In this document: piece after piece, positions 33,192-42,398 of the stretch
Position numbering within the stretch: position 1 is the stretch's first letter
Layout: each line of letters begins with the position of its first letter
NCBI RefSeq assembly: GCF_027853965.1
Contig: NZ_JAQGLB010000028.1
Coordinates: 1 to 64,000, forward strand
Direction: 5' to 3'
Length of the DNA: 64,000 bases
Source: Saccharopolyspora indica
GTDB taxonomy: Bacteria > Actinomycetota > Actinomycetes > Mycobacteriales > Pseudonocardiaceae
Translations under genes and position numbers: made by a program
The notes under the pieces: generated by a model
What the model was told of the DNA's origin: nothing
Database searches by the model: none
What the model saw: the letters and a program-made list of their open reading frames with translations, nothing else

Positions 33192-35870
33192 TCAGCGCAG
33201 CCGCCGCGGGCCGGTGTCCAGCACCACCGGGGATGCGCCGAGCACCACCTCGGCACCGGTGACCACGGCCCCCACCGCCGAGGCGAGCACCGGGCGCAGC
33301 GCCAGGTCGCGCACTTCCGGCAAGTCCTCGGCCAACGTCGCCACCCGCAGCACCAGGTCCTCCAGGGCCGCGAGGTCAGCGGGTTCGCCACCCCGGTACC
33401 CCGCCAGCAGCGGGGCCGCCCGCGGCGCCCTGACCAGCGCCGAAACATCCACATCGGACAGCGGCAGCGCCCGGTAGGCCTTGTCGCCCAGCAGTTCGCT
33501 GGCCACCCCGGAAAGCCCGAAGGACACCAACGTGCCGAACGACGGGTCGTCCATCAGATCGATGACGCACGACGTCCCGCGCACCGCCATCCGCTGCACG
33601 TAGACCTCGTCCAGCCCGGACACCCGGCGAATGTCGGCGTAAGCCGCCCGCACCGCGTCCGCGCTGCCCAGGTCGAGCCGGACGCCGACCAGATCGTTGC
33701 GGTGCCGGAGCTGGTCGCTGACGGACTTCAAGGCGACCGGGAAGCCCAGCTCCTCGGCGGCGGCCACTGCCGCCGCCACACCGTCCACCCGGCGGAAGGG
33801 CACCACGTCGATGCCGTAGCAGCCGAGCAGTCGCAACGCGCGCTCGTCGTCGAGCTTGGTGATGCCCTCCGCCAGCCAGTCCTCGACCAGCGCCCGCGCT
33901 CCCTCCGCGTCGACGCCCGGCGGCCGCACGAAGTGACCTTGCGGAGCGGCCCGCCACTGGGCGTAGCGGGTCACCCTGGCCAGCGCCAGCACCGAACGCT
34001 CCGGGCTCGGGTACGACGGCACGGAGCCCTTGCCCGCGAGCCCGTCCGGCCCCGGCACCACCAGCTCGTCCGGCACTCCTTCGGCGGCCAGGAACGTGGT
34101 CACCACCGGCTTGGAGCGCGCGACATCGGCCTCTTGCAGCGCCTCCCGCATGGCTCTGGCGTACGCGGTCCCGGGAACCGCCACGGGAGGCGCGAACACC
34201 GTCACCAGCGCGTCGACGTCCGGGCGCAGAGCGGCGTCGCGAACCGCGGCGGCGAACACCTCCGGCTCCGCCGAGGCACCGACGTCGACCGGTTCGCCGG
34301 CCAGCTCCAGCCCTTGGGCCTGCGCCACGTCCGCCGCGAGCATCCCCAGCGCCGAGGAGTTGCCCACGATCGCAACGCGATCGCCCTGCGGCAGCGGCTG
34401 GTGCGCGAGCAGCAGCGCGGTGTCGAACATCTGCGCCACCGACTCCACCCGGATGACGCCGGACTGCTCGAACAGCGCCTGCACGCTGGTCTCGTCGATC
34501 TGCACCGAGGTCGCCGCCAGGCCCGGACGCACCGCGTTGCGCCCCGACTTCACCACCACGACCGGTTTGCTGCGGGCCAGCCGGCGCGCCAGCCGCCCGA
34601 ACTTGCGCGGGTTGCCGAACGACTCCAGGTACAGCAGCACGACATCGGTGGCCGGGTCGGTCTGCCAGTACTGCAGCAGGTCGTTGCCGGACACGTCGGC
34701 CCGGTTCCCCGCCGAGACGAACGTCGACAGGCCGAGCCCGCGCTCGGTGGCGGTGGCCAGGATCGCCACGCCCAGCGCACCGGACTGGCAGAAGAACCCG
34801 GTGCGCCCGCGCCCCGGCAGCTGCGGGGCGAGGCTCGCGTTCAGCCTGAAGTCCGGATCGGTGTTGACCACGCCCAGCGCGTTCGGGCCGACCACCCGCA
34901 TGCCGTGCACGCGGGCCTCGCGCACCATCTCGCGCTCGACCTCGCGCCCGGCAGGTCCGCTCTCGCTGAACCCGGAGCTGACGATGACCAGCGTCTTGAC
35001 GCCCTTGGCCAGGCAGTCGTCGAGCACCTCGGTCACGCTGGCGGCCGGGATCGCGACCACGGCCAGGTCCACCTCGTCCGGGATGGCGAGCACCGATGCG
35101 TAGGCGCGCACGCCGCGCACCGAGCGGTGCTCCGGGTTGACCGGGTAGACCGGGCCGGTGAAGTCCGCGGTGAGCATGTTCGTCAGCACCGCGTGGCCGA
35201 TCTTGCGGTGGTCGGTGGAGGCCCCGATCACCGCCACCGAGCGCGGCCGCAGCAGGTTGTGCACGCTGCGCGCTTCGGCGGCCTGCTCCCGGGCGCGGGC
35301 CACCGCCACCGACTCCTCGGTGAGGTCGATGTCGAACTCCAGGTGCACGACGCCTTCCTCCATGGCGCGGCTCACCTGGTAGCCGGCATCGCGGAACACC
35401 CGCACCATCGTCGAGTTCTCCGCCAGCACCTCGGCCACGAATCGCTGCAGCCCGCGCTCCCGGGCGGCGGCCGCTAGGTGCTCCAGCAGGATCGACCCCA
35501 GACCGCGGCCCTGGTGCGAGTCCTCCACCACGAACGCCACTTCGGCCGACTTCTGCTCGCCCAGGCGGTCGTAGCGGCCCACCGCCACGATGTCGTCGCC
35601 GAGCAGCGCGACCAGCGCGACCCGGTTGACGTAGTCGACGTGCGTGAAGCGCTCCACGTCGCGCTGGGGCATGCGCGGGTACGGCCCGAAGTAGCGGTAG
35701 TAGCGGGTCCGGTCGCTGAGCCGCCCGTGGAAGGCGATCAGCTTCTCGGCGTCCGCAGCCGCGATCGGCCGGATGTGCACCGTGCCGCCGTCGGAGAGCA
35801 CCACGTCGGCCTCCCACTGCCGCGGGTAGCCCGCCTGCTCCGGGGTCTGCTCCTGATCCGTTCCGTCCAC
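33192..35870 (-). CDS. GNAT plus ADP-forming acyl-CoA-synthetase-like protein (Pat-type lysine acetyltransferase)
   Basis: An 892-residue fusion. Residues about 20-180 are a GNAT domain (EDSHQGRGLGSILLEHL is the acetyl-CoA loop). Then come the CoA-binding and ligase domains of NDP-forming acetate-CoA synthetase (SVAVIGASTDHRKIGHAVL) and a C-terminal ATP-grasp part. In true synthetases a phosphorylated His lies in a SHTG motif; here the aligned place reads LAATSVQIDET, with no His. This marks a Pat/Pka-type protein that acetylates lysines, typically of acyl-CoA synthetases, rather than a ligase. GTG with GGAG at 6 nt was chosen, as the longer ATG form overlaps acuC. Confidence 0.88.
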   Translation of the reverse strand: MDGTDQEQTPEQAGYPRQWEADVVLSDGGTVHIRPIAAADAEKLIAFHGRLSDRTRYYRYFGPYPRMPQRDVERFTHVDYVNRVALVALLGDDIVAVGRYDRLGEQKSAEVAFVVEDSHQGRGLGSILLEHLAAAARERGLQRFVAEVLAENSTMVRVFRDAGYQVSRAMEEGVVHLEFDIDLTEESVAVARAREQAAEARSVHNLLRPRSVAVIGASTDHRKIGHAVLTNMLTADFTGPVYPVNPEHRSVRGVRAYASVLAIPDEVDLAVVAIPAASVTEVLDDCLAKGVKTLVIVSSGFSESGPAGREVEREMVREARVHGMRVVGPNALGVVNTDPDFRLNASLAPQLPGRGRTGFFCQSGALGVAILATATERGLGLSTFVSAGNRADVSGNDLLQYWQTDPATDVVLLYLESFGNPRKFGRLARRLARSKPVVVVKSGRNAVRPGLAATSVQIDETSVQALFEQSGVIRVESVAQMFDTALLLAHQPLPQGDRVAIVGNSSALGMLAADVAQAQGLELAGEPVDVGASAEPEVFAAAVRDAALRPDVDALVTVFAPPVAVPGTAYARAMREALQEADVARSKPVVTTFLAAEGVPDELVVPGPDGLAGKGSVPSYPSPERSVLALARVTRYAQWRAAPQGHFVRPPGVDAEGARALVEDWLAEGITKLDDERALRLLGCYGIDVVPFRRVDGVAAAVAAAEELGFPVALKSVSDQLRHRNDLVGVRLDLGSADAVRAAYADIRRVSGLDEVYVQRMAVRGTSCVIDLMDDPSFGTLVSFGLSGVASELLGDKAYRALPLSDVDVSALVRAPRAAPLLAGYRGGEPADLAALEDLVLRVATLAEDLPEVRDLALRPVLASAVGAVVTGAEVVLGASPVVLDTGPRRLR

Positions 35871-35880
35871 TTCGGACTCC

Positions 35881-37056
35881 TCAGTCGCGGCTGTCGACCG
35901 GGTCGAGACCATGCAACGGAAACACCGCGTGCCGGGTATCGCGAATCGAGGTGTCCACCGAGGACGCGGTCACTCCGGTCCAGCGCTCGAACGACGGGTC
36001 GGCCCCGTCGGTCATCGATGTCGGCAGCGGCACGTTCTCGGCGACCCGCACCGCGTGCGCCATCCAGTCATCCGGGATGGTGGTCTCCGGAGCGATGTCC
36101 CGGTCCAGCAGGGTCGCCAGCAGGTGGGTCCAGGCGCGCGGCACCACTCGGAACAGCGAGTAGCCCCCGCCGCCGAGGGCCAGCCACTTGCCTCCGGCGC
36201 AGCTGTCGGCCAGCTCCCGCAGGTCCTGGTAGGTGGCGCGCTGCCCGTCCACGGTCTTCGACAGGTCGGCCAGCGGGTCTTCCCGGTGCGCGTCGGCCCC
36301 GCACTGCGTCACCAGCACCTGCGGCCGGAACGCAGCCAGCACCGAGGGCACCACCGCGTGGAACGCGCGCCGCCAGTCGGCGTCACCGGTTCCCGGCGGC
36401 AGCGGGATGTTGACCGCGGTGCCGTCCGCCGCCCCGCTGCCGATCTCCGCGCTGAAGCCGGTGCCCGGCCACAGCGTGAGCGGGTGCTGGTGCAGGGAGA
36501 TGGTCATCACCCTGGGGTCGTCGTAGAACGCGGCCTGGACACCATCGCCGTGGTGCACGTCGATGTCCAGGTAAGCGATGCGCTCCACCCCTTGCTCCAG
36601 CATCCACGCGATGGCCACCGAGCAATCGTTGTAGATGCAGAACCCCGCCGCGCGGTCGGCCATCGCGTGGTGCAGTCCGCCCGCGATGTTGACCGCCCGG
36701 TCCGCCTTGCCCGACACGATCTGCTCGGCGGCCCGGATCGACGCGCCCGAGATCAACGCCGCGGCTTCGTGCATCCGGTCGAAGATCGGGTTGTCCTCGG
36801 TGCCCAGCCCGTGGCCCACCTCGGCTCCGGCCAACGGCGCGGCGCGGACGGCTTCGAGGAACTCCGGGGTGTGCACCCGCAGCAGGTCCTCCTCGGCGGC
36901 CGGCCGCGGTGCGAGCACCTCGACGCCGTCGAGAACGCCGAGCGAGCGGGCCAGCCGCATGGTCAGGTCCAGCCGGATCGGATGCAGCGGGTGATGACCA
37001 CCGAGGTCGTAGTCGAGCACCGACTCGTCCCACACCACCGCGCACTGAGAACCCAT
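35881..37056 (-). CDS. acuC: AcuC-type histone-deacetylase-family protein
   Basis: A 391-residue zinc-dependent deacetylase of the class I/arginase-like fold. LHHAMADRAAGFCIYND holds the catalytic His pair (H129, H130); zinc ligands are in LDIDVHHGDG (D166, H168) and CGADAHREDPL (D255). In Bacillus and actinomycetes AcuC removes acetyl groups from acetyl-CoA synthetase. It lies 10 bp upstream of the Pat gene in the same operon, so the pair should set and erase the same lysine marks. The ATG has a leaderless -10. Confidence 0.92.
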   Translation of the reverse strand: MGSQCAVVWDESVLDYDLGGHHPLHPIRLDLTMRLARSLGVLDGVEVLAPRPAAEEDLLRVHTPEFLEAVRAAPLAGAEVGHGLGTEDNPIFDRMHEAAALISGASIRAAEQIVSGKADRAVNIAGGLHHAMADRAAGFCIYNDCSVAIAWMLEQGVERIAYLDIDVHHGDGVQAAFYDDPRVMTISLHQHPLTLWPGTGFSAEIGSGAADGTAVNIPLPPGTGDADWRRAFHAVVPSVLAAFRPQVLVTQCGADAHREDPLADLSKTVDGQRATYQDLRELADSCAGGKWLALGGGGYSLFRVVPRAWTHLLATLLDRDIAPETTIPDDWMAHAVRVAENVPLPTSMTDGADPSFERWTGVTASSVDTSIRDTRHAVFPLHGLDPVDSRD

Positions 37057-37063
37057 GCCCCGG

Positions 37064-37069
37064 ACGCTA
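37064..37069 (-). promoter_or_regulatory. -10 element of the leaderless acuC-pat promoter
   Basis: Minus-strand TAGCGT, then 7 nt, then ATG of acuC. Same hexamer as the kptA promoter. Confidence 0.55.
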
Positions 37070-37116
37070 CCTGCCCTGTGTCCGCCGACACTGTGTTCCA
37101 GGCCACTGCGCTTCGT

Positions 37117-37968
37117 TCAGCCCGCCTCCTCTCCGGTTGCGGCCGGACGGTCCGGGTCCGCCGACCAGTTCGACCACGAGCCCGCGTAGAGCGCGGCCGG
37201 GTGCTGCGGATCGGTCACACCGGCGTGCTCCAGAGCGAGCAGCACCGAGCACGCCGTCACACCCGAGCCGCAGTAGGCCCCGATCGGCCCGCCGGCATCG
37301 ACGCCGAGGGTGCTGAAGTGCTCGGCCAGCTCTTCAGCTGACCGCCACCGCCCGGAGCCGGTCACGTGCGCGGCGAACGGCGCGTTCAGCGCACCCGGGA
37401 CGTGCCCGGCCCTCGGATCCATCGGTTCGACCTCGCCGCGGTAGCGCTCGGGCGCGCGAGCGTCCAGCAGCGTGCCCTCGCGAGCCAGCTCGGCTGCACC
37501 GTCGGCGTCCAGGACCGGCATCGACCCCGCGCGGACCCGGAAGTCACCCTCGCTCGGCTGCGGCTGCTCCGTCGTGGTCGGCAGCCCCTCCGCGACCCAC
37601 ACCGCGTAGCCGCCGTCGAGCACGGCCACGTCCTGGTGCCCGGCCCAGCGCAGCAACCACCAGGCACGGGACGCCGCCGAACCGTTGTCCGCGTCGTAGA
37701 CGACCACCGGCCGGTCCGAGTCCACCCCGGCACGCCGCAGGACCGCTTCGAGGTCCGCCGGTTCCGGCAGCGGATGGCGGCCGGCGGGGCCCGGCGCGGC
37801 GGCCAGCTCGGCATCCAGGTCGACGAACACCGCGCCCGGCAGGTGGCCCTCCGCGTAGGCCTCGCGCCCGGGCGGCCCGAGCAAGGACCAGCGGACGTCG
37901 AGCAGGGTCGGGGGTGCCTGCCCCCGCAACGCGGTCATGAGATCATCGGTACTGATCAAAGGATCCAC
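37117..37968 (-). CDS. tandem-rhodanese sulfurtransferase (SseA-like)
   Basis: A 283-residue thiosulfate/3-mercaptopyruvate sulfurtransferase. Two rhodanese domains (about 1-130, 150-280). The second has the active-site loop AYCGSGVTAC with catalytic C233; the first has YDADNGSAASR in that place, no Cys, and is structural, as in the family. CGSGVT resembles 3-mercaptopyruvate sulfurtransferases (CGSGVTA). GTG start with AAAGG upstream; divergent from ideR by 123 bp. Confidence 0.9.
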   Translation of the reverse strand: MDPLISTDDLMTALRGQAPPTLLDVRWSLLGPPGREAYAEGHLPGAVFVDLDAELAAAPGPAGRHPLPEPADLEAVLRRAGVDSDRPVVVYDADNGSAASRAWWLLRWAGHQDVAVLDGGYAVWVAEGLPTTTEQPQPSEGDFRVRAGSMPVLDADGAAELAREGTLLDARAPERYRGEVEPMDPRAGHVPGALNAPFAAHVTGSGRWRSAEELAEHFSTLGVDAGGPIGAYCGSGVTACSVLLALEHAGVTDPQHPAALYAGSWSNWSADPDRPAATGEEAG

Positions 37969-38033
37969 AGGACGGCCTTTCGTAGCCCGGCGACGAGGTC
38001 GGTCGAAAATCCTGGCAGTCAACTCCCCGACCG

Positions 38034-38063
38034 CTGACCGCTGTCGCCCGGGGCGACTAGCAT
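38034..38063 (+). promoter_or_regulatory. ideR promoter
   Basis: CTGACC (38034-38039), 18-nt spacer, TAGCAT (38058-38063). Transcription would start near 38070, 22 nt before the GTG, leaving room for the GGGGAG Shine-Dalgarno. Confidence 0.55.
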
Positions 38064-38091
38064 CGTGGTTGGGACTGAATGGGGAGCCGAC

Positions 38092-38787
38092 GTGAACGAT
38101 CTCATCGATACCACTGAGATGTACCTCCGCACCATCTACGACCTCGAAGAAGAGGGCGTTGTTCCACTCCGTGCCCGAATTGCCGAACGATTGGAGCAGA
38201 GCGGCCCCACGGTGAGCCAGACGGTTGCCCGCATGGAGCGCGACGGACTGCTGACCGTCGCCGAAGACCGGCACCTCGAGCTCACCAAGACCGGCCGCGC
38301 GCGCGCCATCAGCGTGATGCGCAAGCATCGCCTCGCCGAGCGGCTCCTCGTCGACGTGATCGGGCTCGAGTGGGAGCACGTGCACAACGAAGCGTGCCGC
38401 TGGGAGCACGTGATGAGCGAAGCCGTCGAGCGCAAGCTCGTCAAACTGCTGGGCAGTCCCACCACGTCCCCCTACGGCAACCCGATCCCCGGCCTGGACG
38501 AGCTCGGCGTCGACCACGCCGAGGGCTCGGTCGACGGCGACCTGCAGCGGGTCGACGAGATCGCCCGCAACGGCGGGGGCCGCGCGGTCATCCGCCGCAT
38601 CGCCGAGCACGTCCAGCTCGACCCGGATCTGATGACCGAGCTGAAGGACGTCGGTGTCGTGCCGGGCAACGAGGTGGAGATCATGTCGGTCGTGGGGCCG
38701 AACAAGCCGATCGAGGTGCGGGGCGAGAACGGCAGCACCGAGCTGACCTCCAGCATCGCGCACGCGGTCATGGTGCACGCCAAGTGA
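38092..38787 (+). CDS. ideR: iron-dependent repressor IdeR/DtxR
   Basis: A 231-residue Fe(II)-activated repressor of siderophore and iron-uptake genes and regulator of storage. Winged-helix residues 1-73; dimer/metal domain 74-140; SH3-like domain 150-230. All ancillary and primary metal ligands are at the standard numbers: M10, H79, E83, H98, C102, E105, H106. GTG start with GGGGAGCC. It follows sigB by about 11 kb here, whereas they adjoin in mycobacteria, and overlaps galK by 4 nt (GTGA). Confidence 0.95.
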   Translation: MNDLIDTTEMYLRTIYDLEEEGVVPLRARIAERLEQSGPTVSQTVARMERDGLLTVAEDRHLELTKTGRARAISVMRKHRLAERLLVDVIGLEWEHVHNEACRWEHVMSEAVERKLVKLLGSPTTSPYGNPIPGLDELGVDHAEGSVDGDLQRVDEIARNGGGRAVIRRIAEHVQLDPDLMTELKDVGVVPGNEVEIMSVVGPNKPIEVRGENGSTELTSSIAHAVMVHAK

Positions 38788-39962
38788 CCTCGGCTCAGCG
38801 CGCGGCGGCATTGTTCGCCGAGGAACACGGCAATGCCGCCAGCGCGGTCTGGTCGGCCCCTGGGCGGGTGAACCTCATCGGGGAGCACACCGACTACAAC
38901 GACGGCTTCGTGCTCCCCTTCGCCCTGCCGCACCGGACCGCGGTCGCGATCCGGCCGCGCACCGACGGCCGGTTGTCCACGGCGACCTTCGGCAGCGACG
39001 GGCGGCTGCACCGCAGCCCCGAGCTCGCCATCGACGAGCTGCGCCCCGGCTCCCCCGGCGGCTGGGCCGCCTATCCGGCCGGAGTCGCCTGGGCACTGCG
39101 CGAGGCCGGTTTCCCGCTCCGCGGTGCGGACCTGATGATCGTCGGCGAGGTGCCGACCGGTGCTGGCCTGTCCTCGTCCCACGCTCTGGAGTGCGCGACG
39201 GTGCTGGCACTGCTCGACACCGCGGACGCCGCGCCAGGGCAGCCGGGCGCGCCGTCCCTCGGTGAGATCGCGCGCCTGGTGCAACGGGCGGAGAACGACT
39301 TCGCCGGGGCGCCGACGGGCCTGCTCGACCAGACCGCCTCGCTGTCGTGCACCGAAGCGCACGCGCTGTTCTTCGACGTGCGCACCGGCGTCGGCGAGCA
39401 GATTCCGTTCGACCCGGTCAGCGCCGGGCTCGAAGTGCTCGTGATCGATACCCGCGTGAAGCATTCGCACAACGAATCCGGTTACGGAGAACGCCGCCGG
39501 GGCTGCGAGCGCGCAGCGGAACTGCTCGAGCGCAAGGCGCTCCGCGACGTGGTCGCGGCGGAACTGCCGACGGTGCTGCCGCAGCTTCCGGAAGAACTCC
39601 GGCCGCTGGTGCGGCACGTCGTCACCGAGAACGACCGGGTGCTGGCCACAGTGGACGAGCTCCGCGCCGGCCGGTACGCCGAGATCGGCCCGCTGCTGAA
39701 CGCCTCGCACGCCAGTCTCCGCGACGACTACCGGATCTCCAGCCCGGAGCTGGACCTCGCGGTCGACTCCGCGCTGGCGGCAGGCGCGCTGGGTTCCCGG
39801 ATGATCGGCGGTGGTTTCGGCGGTTCCGCGATCGCGCTGGTGCCCGTCGCCGACCGGCCGAAGATCGAGCAGGCCGTCCTGGACGCCTTCGCCCGGGCGC
39901 ACCTGACCGCACCCCGGTTGTTCACCTCGGTACCCTCCGCCGGTGCGGGGCGGGACCGGTGA
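38784..39962 (+). CDS. galK: galactokinase
   Basis: Phosphorylates galactose to galactose-1-phosphate (Leloir pathway), GHMP family, 392 residues. Family signature GRVNLIGEHTDYNDG (near 28-42), ATP-binding PTGAGLSSSHALE, and GGGFGGSAIAL motif 3 are complete. The GTG start overlaps the ideR stop (GTGA), so it is translationally coupled to the iron regulator, an unusual link. galE follows, though galT is not in the window. Confidence 0.93.
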   Translation: MTSAQRAAALFAEEHGNAASAVWSAPGRVNLIGEHTDYNDGFVLPFALPHRTAVAIRPRTDGRLSTATFGSDGRLHRSPELAIDELRPGSPGGWAAYPAGVAWALREAGFPLRGADLMIVGEVPTGAGLSSSHALECATVLALLDTADAAPGQPGAPSLGEIARLVQRAENDFAGAPTGLLDQTASLSCTEAHALFFDVRTGVGEQIPFDPVSAGLEVLVIDTRVKHSHNESGYGERRRGCERAAELLERKALRDVVAAELPTVLPQLPEELRPLVRHVVTENDRVLATVDELRAGRYAEIGPLLNASHASLRDDYRISSPELDLAVDSALAAGALGSRMIGGGFGGSAIALVPVADRPKIEQAVLDAFARAHLTAPRLFTSVPSAGAGRDR

Positions 39963-40034
39963 CCACCGGGCGACCGCTACCGCTCGCCGGTCGACGGCGG
40001 CCGAACTAGAACACGCACGGAAGGCAGTACCCAC

Positions 40035-40997
40035 TTGAAGCTCCTCGTCACAGGCGGCGCCGGATACGTCGGAAGCGTGTGCGCCGCGCGCTTGGTGGAG
40101 GCCGGTCACGAGGTCGTCGTGGTCGACGACCTGTCCACCGGGCACGCCGACGCGGTCCCGGACGGCTGCAAGTTCGTCGAGGCCGACATCGCCGCGGCGG
40201 CGAGCGAGCTGCTCGCGGAGCCGTACGACGGCGTGCTGCACTTCGCGGCCAAGTCGCTGGTCGGCGAATCCATGCAGGATCCGCAGAAGTACTGGCAGGG
40301 CAACGTCGTCACCTCGCTGAGCCTGCTGGACGCGATGCGCGAGCACGGCACGCCCCGCCTGGTGTTCTCCTCCACCGCGGCGACCTACGGCGAGCCCGAG
40401 GTCTCGCCGATCACCGAGGACACCGCGACGCGACCGACGAACACCTACGGCGCGACGAAGCTGGCCATCGATCACGCGATCACCTCCTACGCGAACGCCC
40501 ACGGCATCGGCGCGGTGAGCCTGCGGTACTTCAACGTGGCCGGCGCGCACGGGGCCTTCGGCGAGCGGCACACCGTCGAGACGCACCTCATCCCGATCGT
40601 GCTGCAGGTCGCCCTCGGCCAGCGGGAGCAGGTGCAGATCTTCGGCGAGGACTGGCCCACCGCCGACGGCACCTGCGTCCGCGACTACATCCACGTCACC
40701 GATCTGGCCGACGCCCACCTGCTGGCGCTGGAGAACGCCGTCGCCGGCCAGCACCGGATCTACAACCTCGGCAACGGCACCGGGTTCTCGGTCAAGCAGG
40801 TGATCGACACCTGCCGCCAGGTGACCGGTCACCCGATCCCCGCGGAGGTGGCGCCGCGCCGTGCCGGTGACCCGGCGACGCTGGTGGCGTCGAGCCAGCG
40901 CGCGCGGGACGAGCTGGGGTGGCAGCCGCAGCGAGCCGACCTCGAGGTCATCGTGCGGGACGCCTGGGACTTCACCCAGCAGCGCCGGGGCGCCTGA
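40035..40997 (+). CDS. galE: UDP-glucose 4-epimerase
   Basis: Interconverts UDP-glucose and UDP-galactose for the Leloir pathway and cell-wall galactan. Extended SDR of 320 residues: NAD motif TGGAGYVG (6-13), catalytic FSSTAATYG (S113) and TYGATK (Y138, K142), and DYIHVTDLADAH. A TTG start, preceded by GGAAGGCAG, is unusual but gives the exact family N-terminus MKLLVTGGAG. It lies 72 bp after galK and is probably in its operon. Corynebacteria also have galE after dtxR. Confidence 0.93.
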   Translation: MKLLVTGGAGYVGSVCAARLVEAGHEVVVVDDLSTGHADAVPDGCKFVEADIAAAASELLAEPYDGVLHFAAKSLVGESMQDPQKYWQGNVVTSLSLLDAMREHGTPRLVFSSTAATYGEPEVSPITEDTATRPTNTYGATKLAIDHAITSYANAHGIGAVSLRYFNVAGAHGAFGERHTVETHLIPIVLQVALGQREQVQIFGEDWPTADGTCVRDYIHVTDLADAHLLALENAVAGQHRIYNLGNGTGFSVKQVIDTCRQVTGHPIPAEVAPRRAGDPATLVASSQRARDELGWQPQRADLEVIVRDAWDFTQQRRGA

Positions 40998-41038
40998 GCC
41001 GCCCTTCCCGGGCAGGCTGTTCTTCGCGTTGTCGTGCA

Positions 41039-42154
41039 TCACCAGGTTCCTTCCTCTTCGAGCACGATCCGGGCGTCCTCGGCGGCGTCCCGGGCGATGA
41101 TGGCCAGTTCGGCTGGCGGCAGGCCCGCTTCCACGGCCTGCCGCAGCAGGACGCCCAGCTGGTGGTCCGGCCGGGTCTGCTCGATCCGCTCCAGCGCGAC
41201 ACCGGCGAGCGCTCCTTCGCCCCGCAGGTAAGCGGAGAAGGCGAGCAGCGCGGCGACCTCGGGCAGTTCCGGAGCCGGGGCGTTGCGGACCAGGGCGAGC
41301 CAGAGCTCCTCGGCCGCCCTGGCCGTTTCGCCCAGCGCGGTGCCCAGAGCGATGTCGCGCACCCTGGTGTCCGACACCGCCAGCAGCACCCGCAGCCGGT
41401 CGTCCTCGGTCAGCGCGGAACCGCTGGCCGCGCGCTGGACCGCCGCGAGCACGAGCTGCACGTCCCGTGCCACCCGGTTCCGGGTGTCGTCCGCCATGCG
41501 TTCTTCGGCCAGCACGTCGAGCTTGGCCGACCAGCGCGCAACGGCTTCGGCCGATTCGGGCTCCACCAGCGCGCGGAGCTCGTCCCGGCTGCCGAAGGTC
41601 ACCGACCCCGCAGCGGCCATCGCCGCCGCGACGGGCGAGGCCTTCGGGTCGGGAATCTCGCCGGAGCACCTCGGGTCGGAGTAGCAGCGCCACCGCGCAC
41701 CGGCCTGGATCTCCGGCGCCCACATGGCGTGGACCGTCGCGATTCCGGCCCGGTGGAACGAATCGCGCAGCATGTCGACCAGGTCCGCGTGCGGCGGACC
41801 GGTGTCGTTCTCGGCCACGTCAGGGCCGTTGAGCAGTGACCTGCCGCAAGCGCCGCCGCAGTTGTCGTCGCAGGCTGCGACGTTCGGCTCGGCACCGACG
41901 ACGACGAGCATGACGGCTTCTATCCGCTGGCTCCCGAGCGGGCCGGACAGCAGGTGCTCGCCGAACCCGCAGATCTGCATCGAGCAGGGCAGGTCCGTGC
42001 GCAGCGTGACGCCGAACCTCGGTGTGAACGCGAGGTCGTGCAGCGCCAGCACCACGAGCGAATCCGTCGGGTGGAAGCCGAGCATGTGCGGAACGGCGGC
42101 CAGCACGTCGGCCGGCTCGGTCAGCGAAACGGTGGTGTTGAGTCGCGTTGTCAT
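41039..42154 (-). CDS. DUF4192 domain-containing protein
   Basis: A 371-residue protein of the actinobacterial DUF4192 family, recognised by the opening EPADVLAAVPHMLGFHP and SLVVLAL, and the CCYSD-like WRCYSDPRCSGE block. The C-terminal 150 residues are helical and repeat-like. The function is unknown. It is convergent with galE, and this neighbourhood is conserved in related genera. ATG start. Confidence 0.85.
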   Translation of the reverse strand: MTTRLNTTVSLTEPADVLAAVPHMLGFHPTDSLVVLALHDLAFTPRFGVTLRTDLPCSMQICGFGEHLLSGPLGSQRIEAVMLVVVGAEPNVAACDDNCGGACGRSLLNGPDVAENDTGPPHADLVDMLRDSFHRAGIATVHAMWAPEIQAGARWRCYSDPRCSGEIPDPKASPVAAAMAAAGSVTFGSRDELRALVEPESAEAVARWSAKLDVLAEERMADDTRNRVARDVQLVLAAVQRAASGSALTEDDRLRVLLAVSDTRVRDIALGTALGETARAAEELWLALVRNAPAPELPEVAALLAFSAYLRGEGALAGVALERIEQTRPDHQLGVLLRQAVEAGLPPAELAIIARDAAEDARIVLEEEGTW

Positions 42155-42345
42155 GCCACTACGATCGACGCCGAAACCCGTTGCCGAAAGGGGTTTTCCG
42201 GAATCTGTTGACTAACCGGTCCGCTGTGGACAGCTCAGCACTCAAATCCCACGAAGTCCACTGTGGTGTGACGACTGCAAGGGTGAAGGCGATCGCCTGA
42301 CCGATGAATGCGCTCCGCGACCGGCCAACAACGCGAGCAAGTATC

Positions 42346-42382
42346 AAAAACGGGCAGCCGGAGCCAGCGCTCCGACTGCCCG
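42346..42382 (-). terminator. rho-independent terminator with T-run
   Basis: 14-bp stem with one mismatch (42351-42364 with 42369-42382), loop CAGC, followed on the minus strand by five T. It lies 17 bp after the peptidase stop codon. Confidence 0.9.
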
Positions 42383-42398
42383 TCGAACGATCGTCCCG

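Noticed and set aside
33376..35817. A long second frame in the same strand as the Pat gene
   Set aside because: Gly/Arg/Ala-rich frame-shifted shadow of the Pat protein; no start signal.
38472..41723. An open frame of over 1000 codons on the minus strand across ideR, galK, galE and DUF4192
   Set aside because: It is a shadow of four well-supported genes and has a low-complexity composition.
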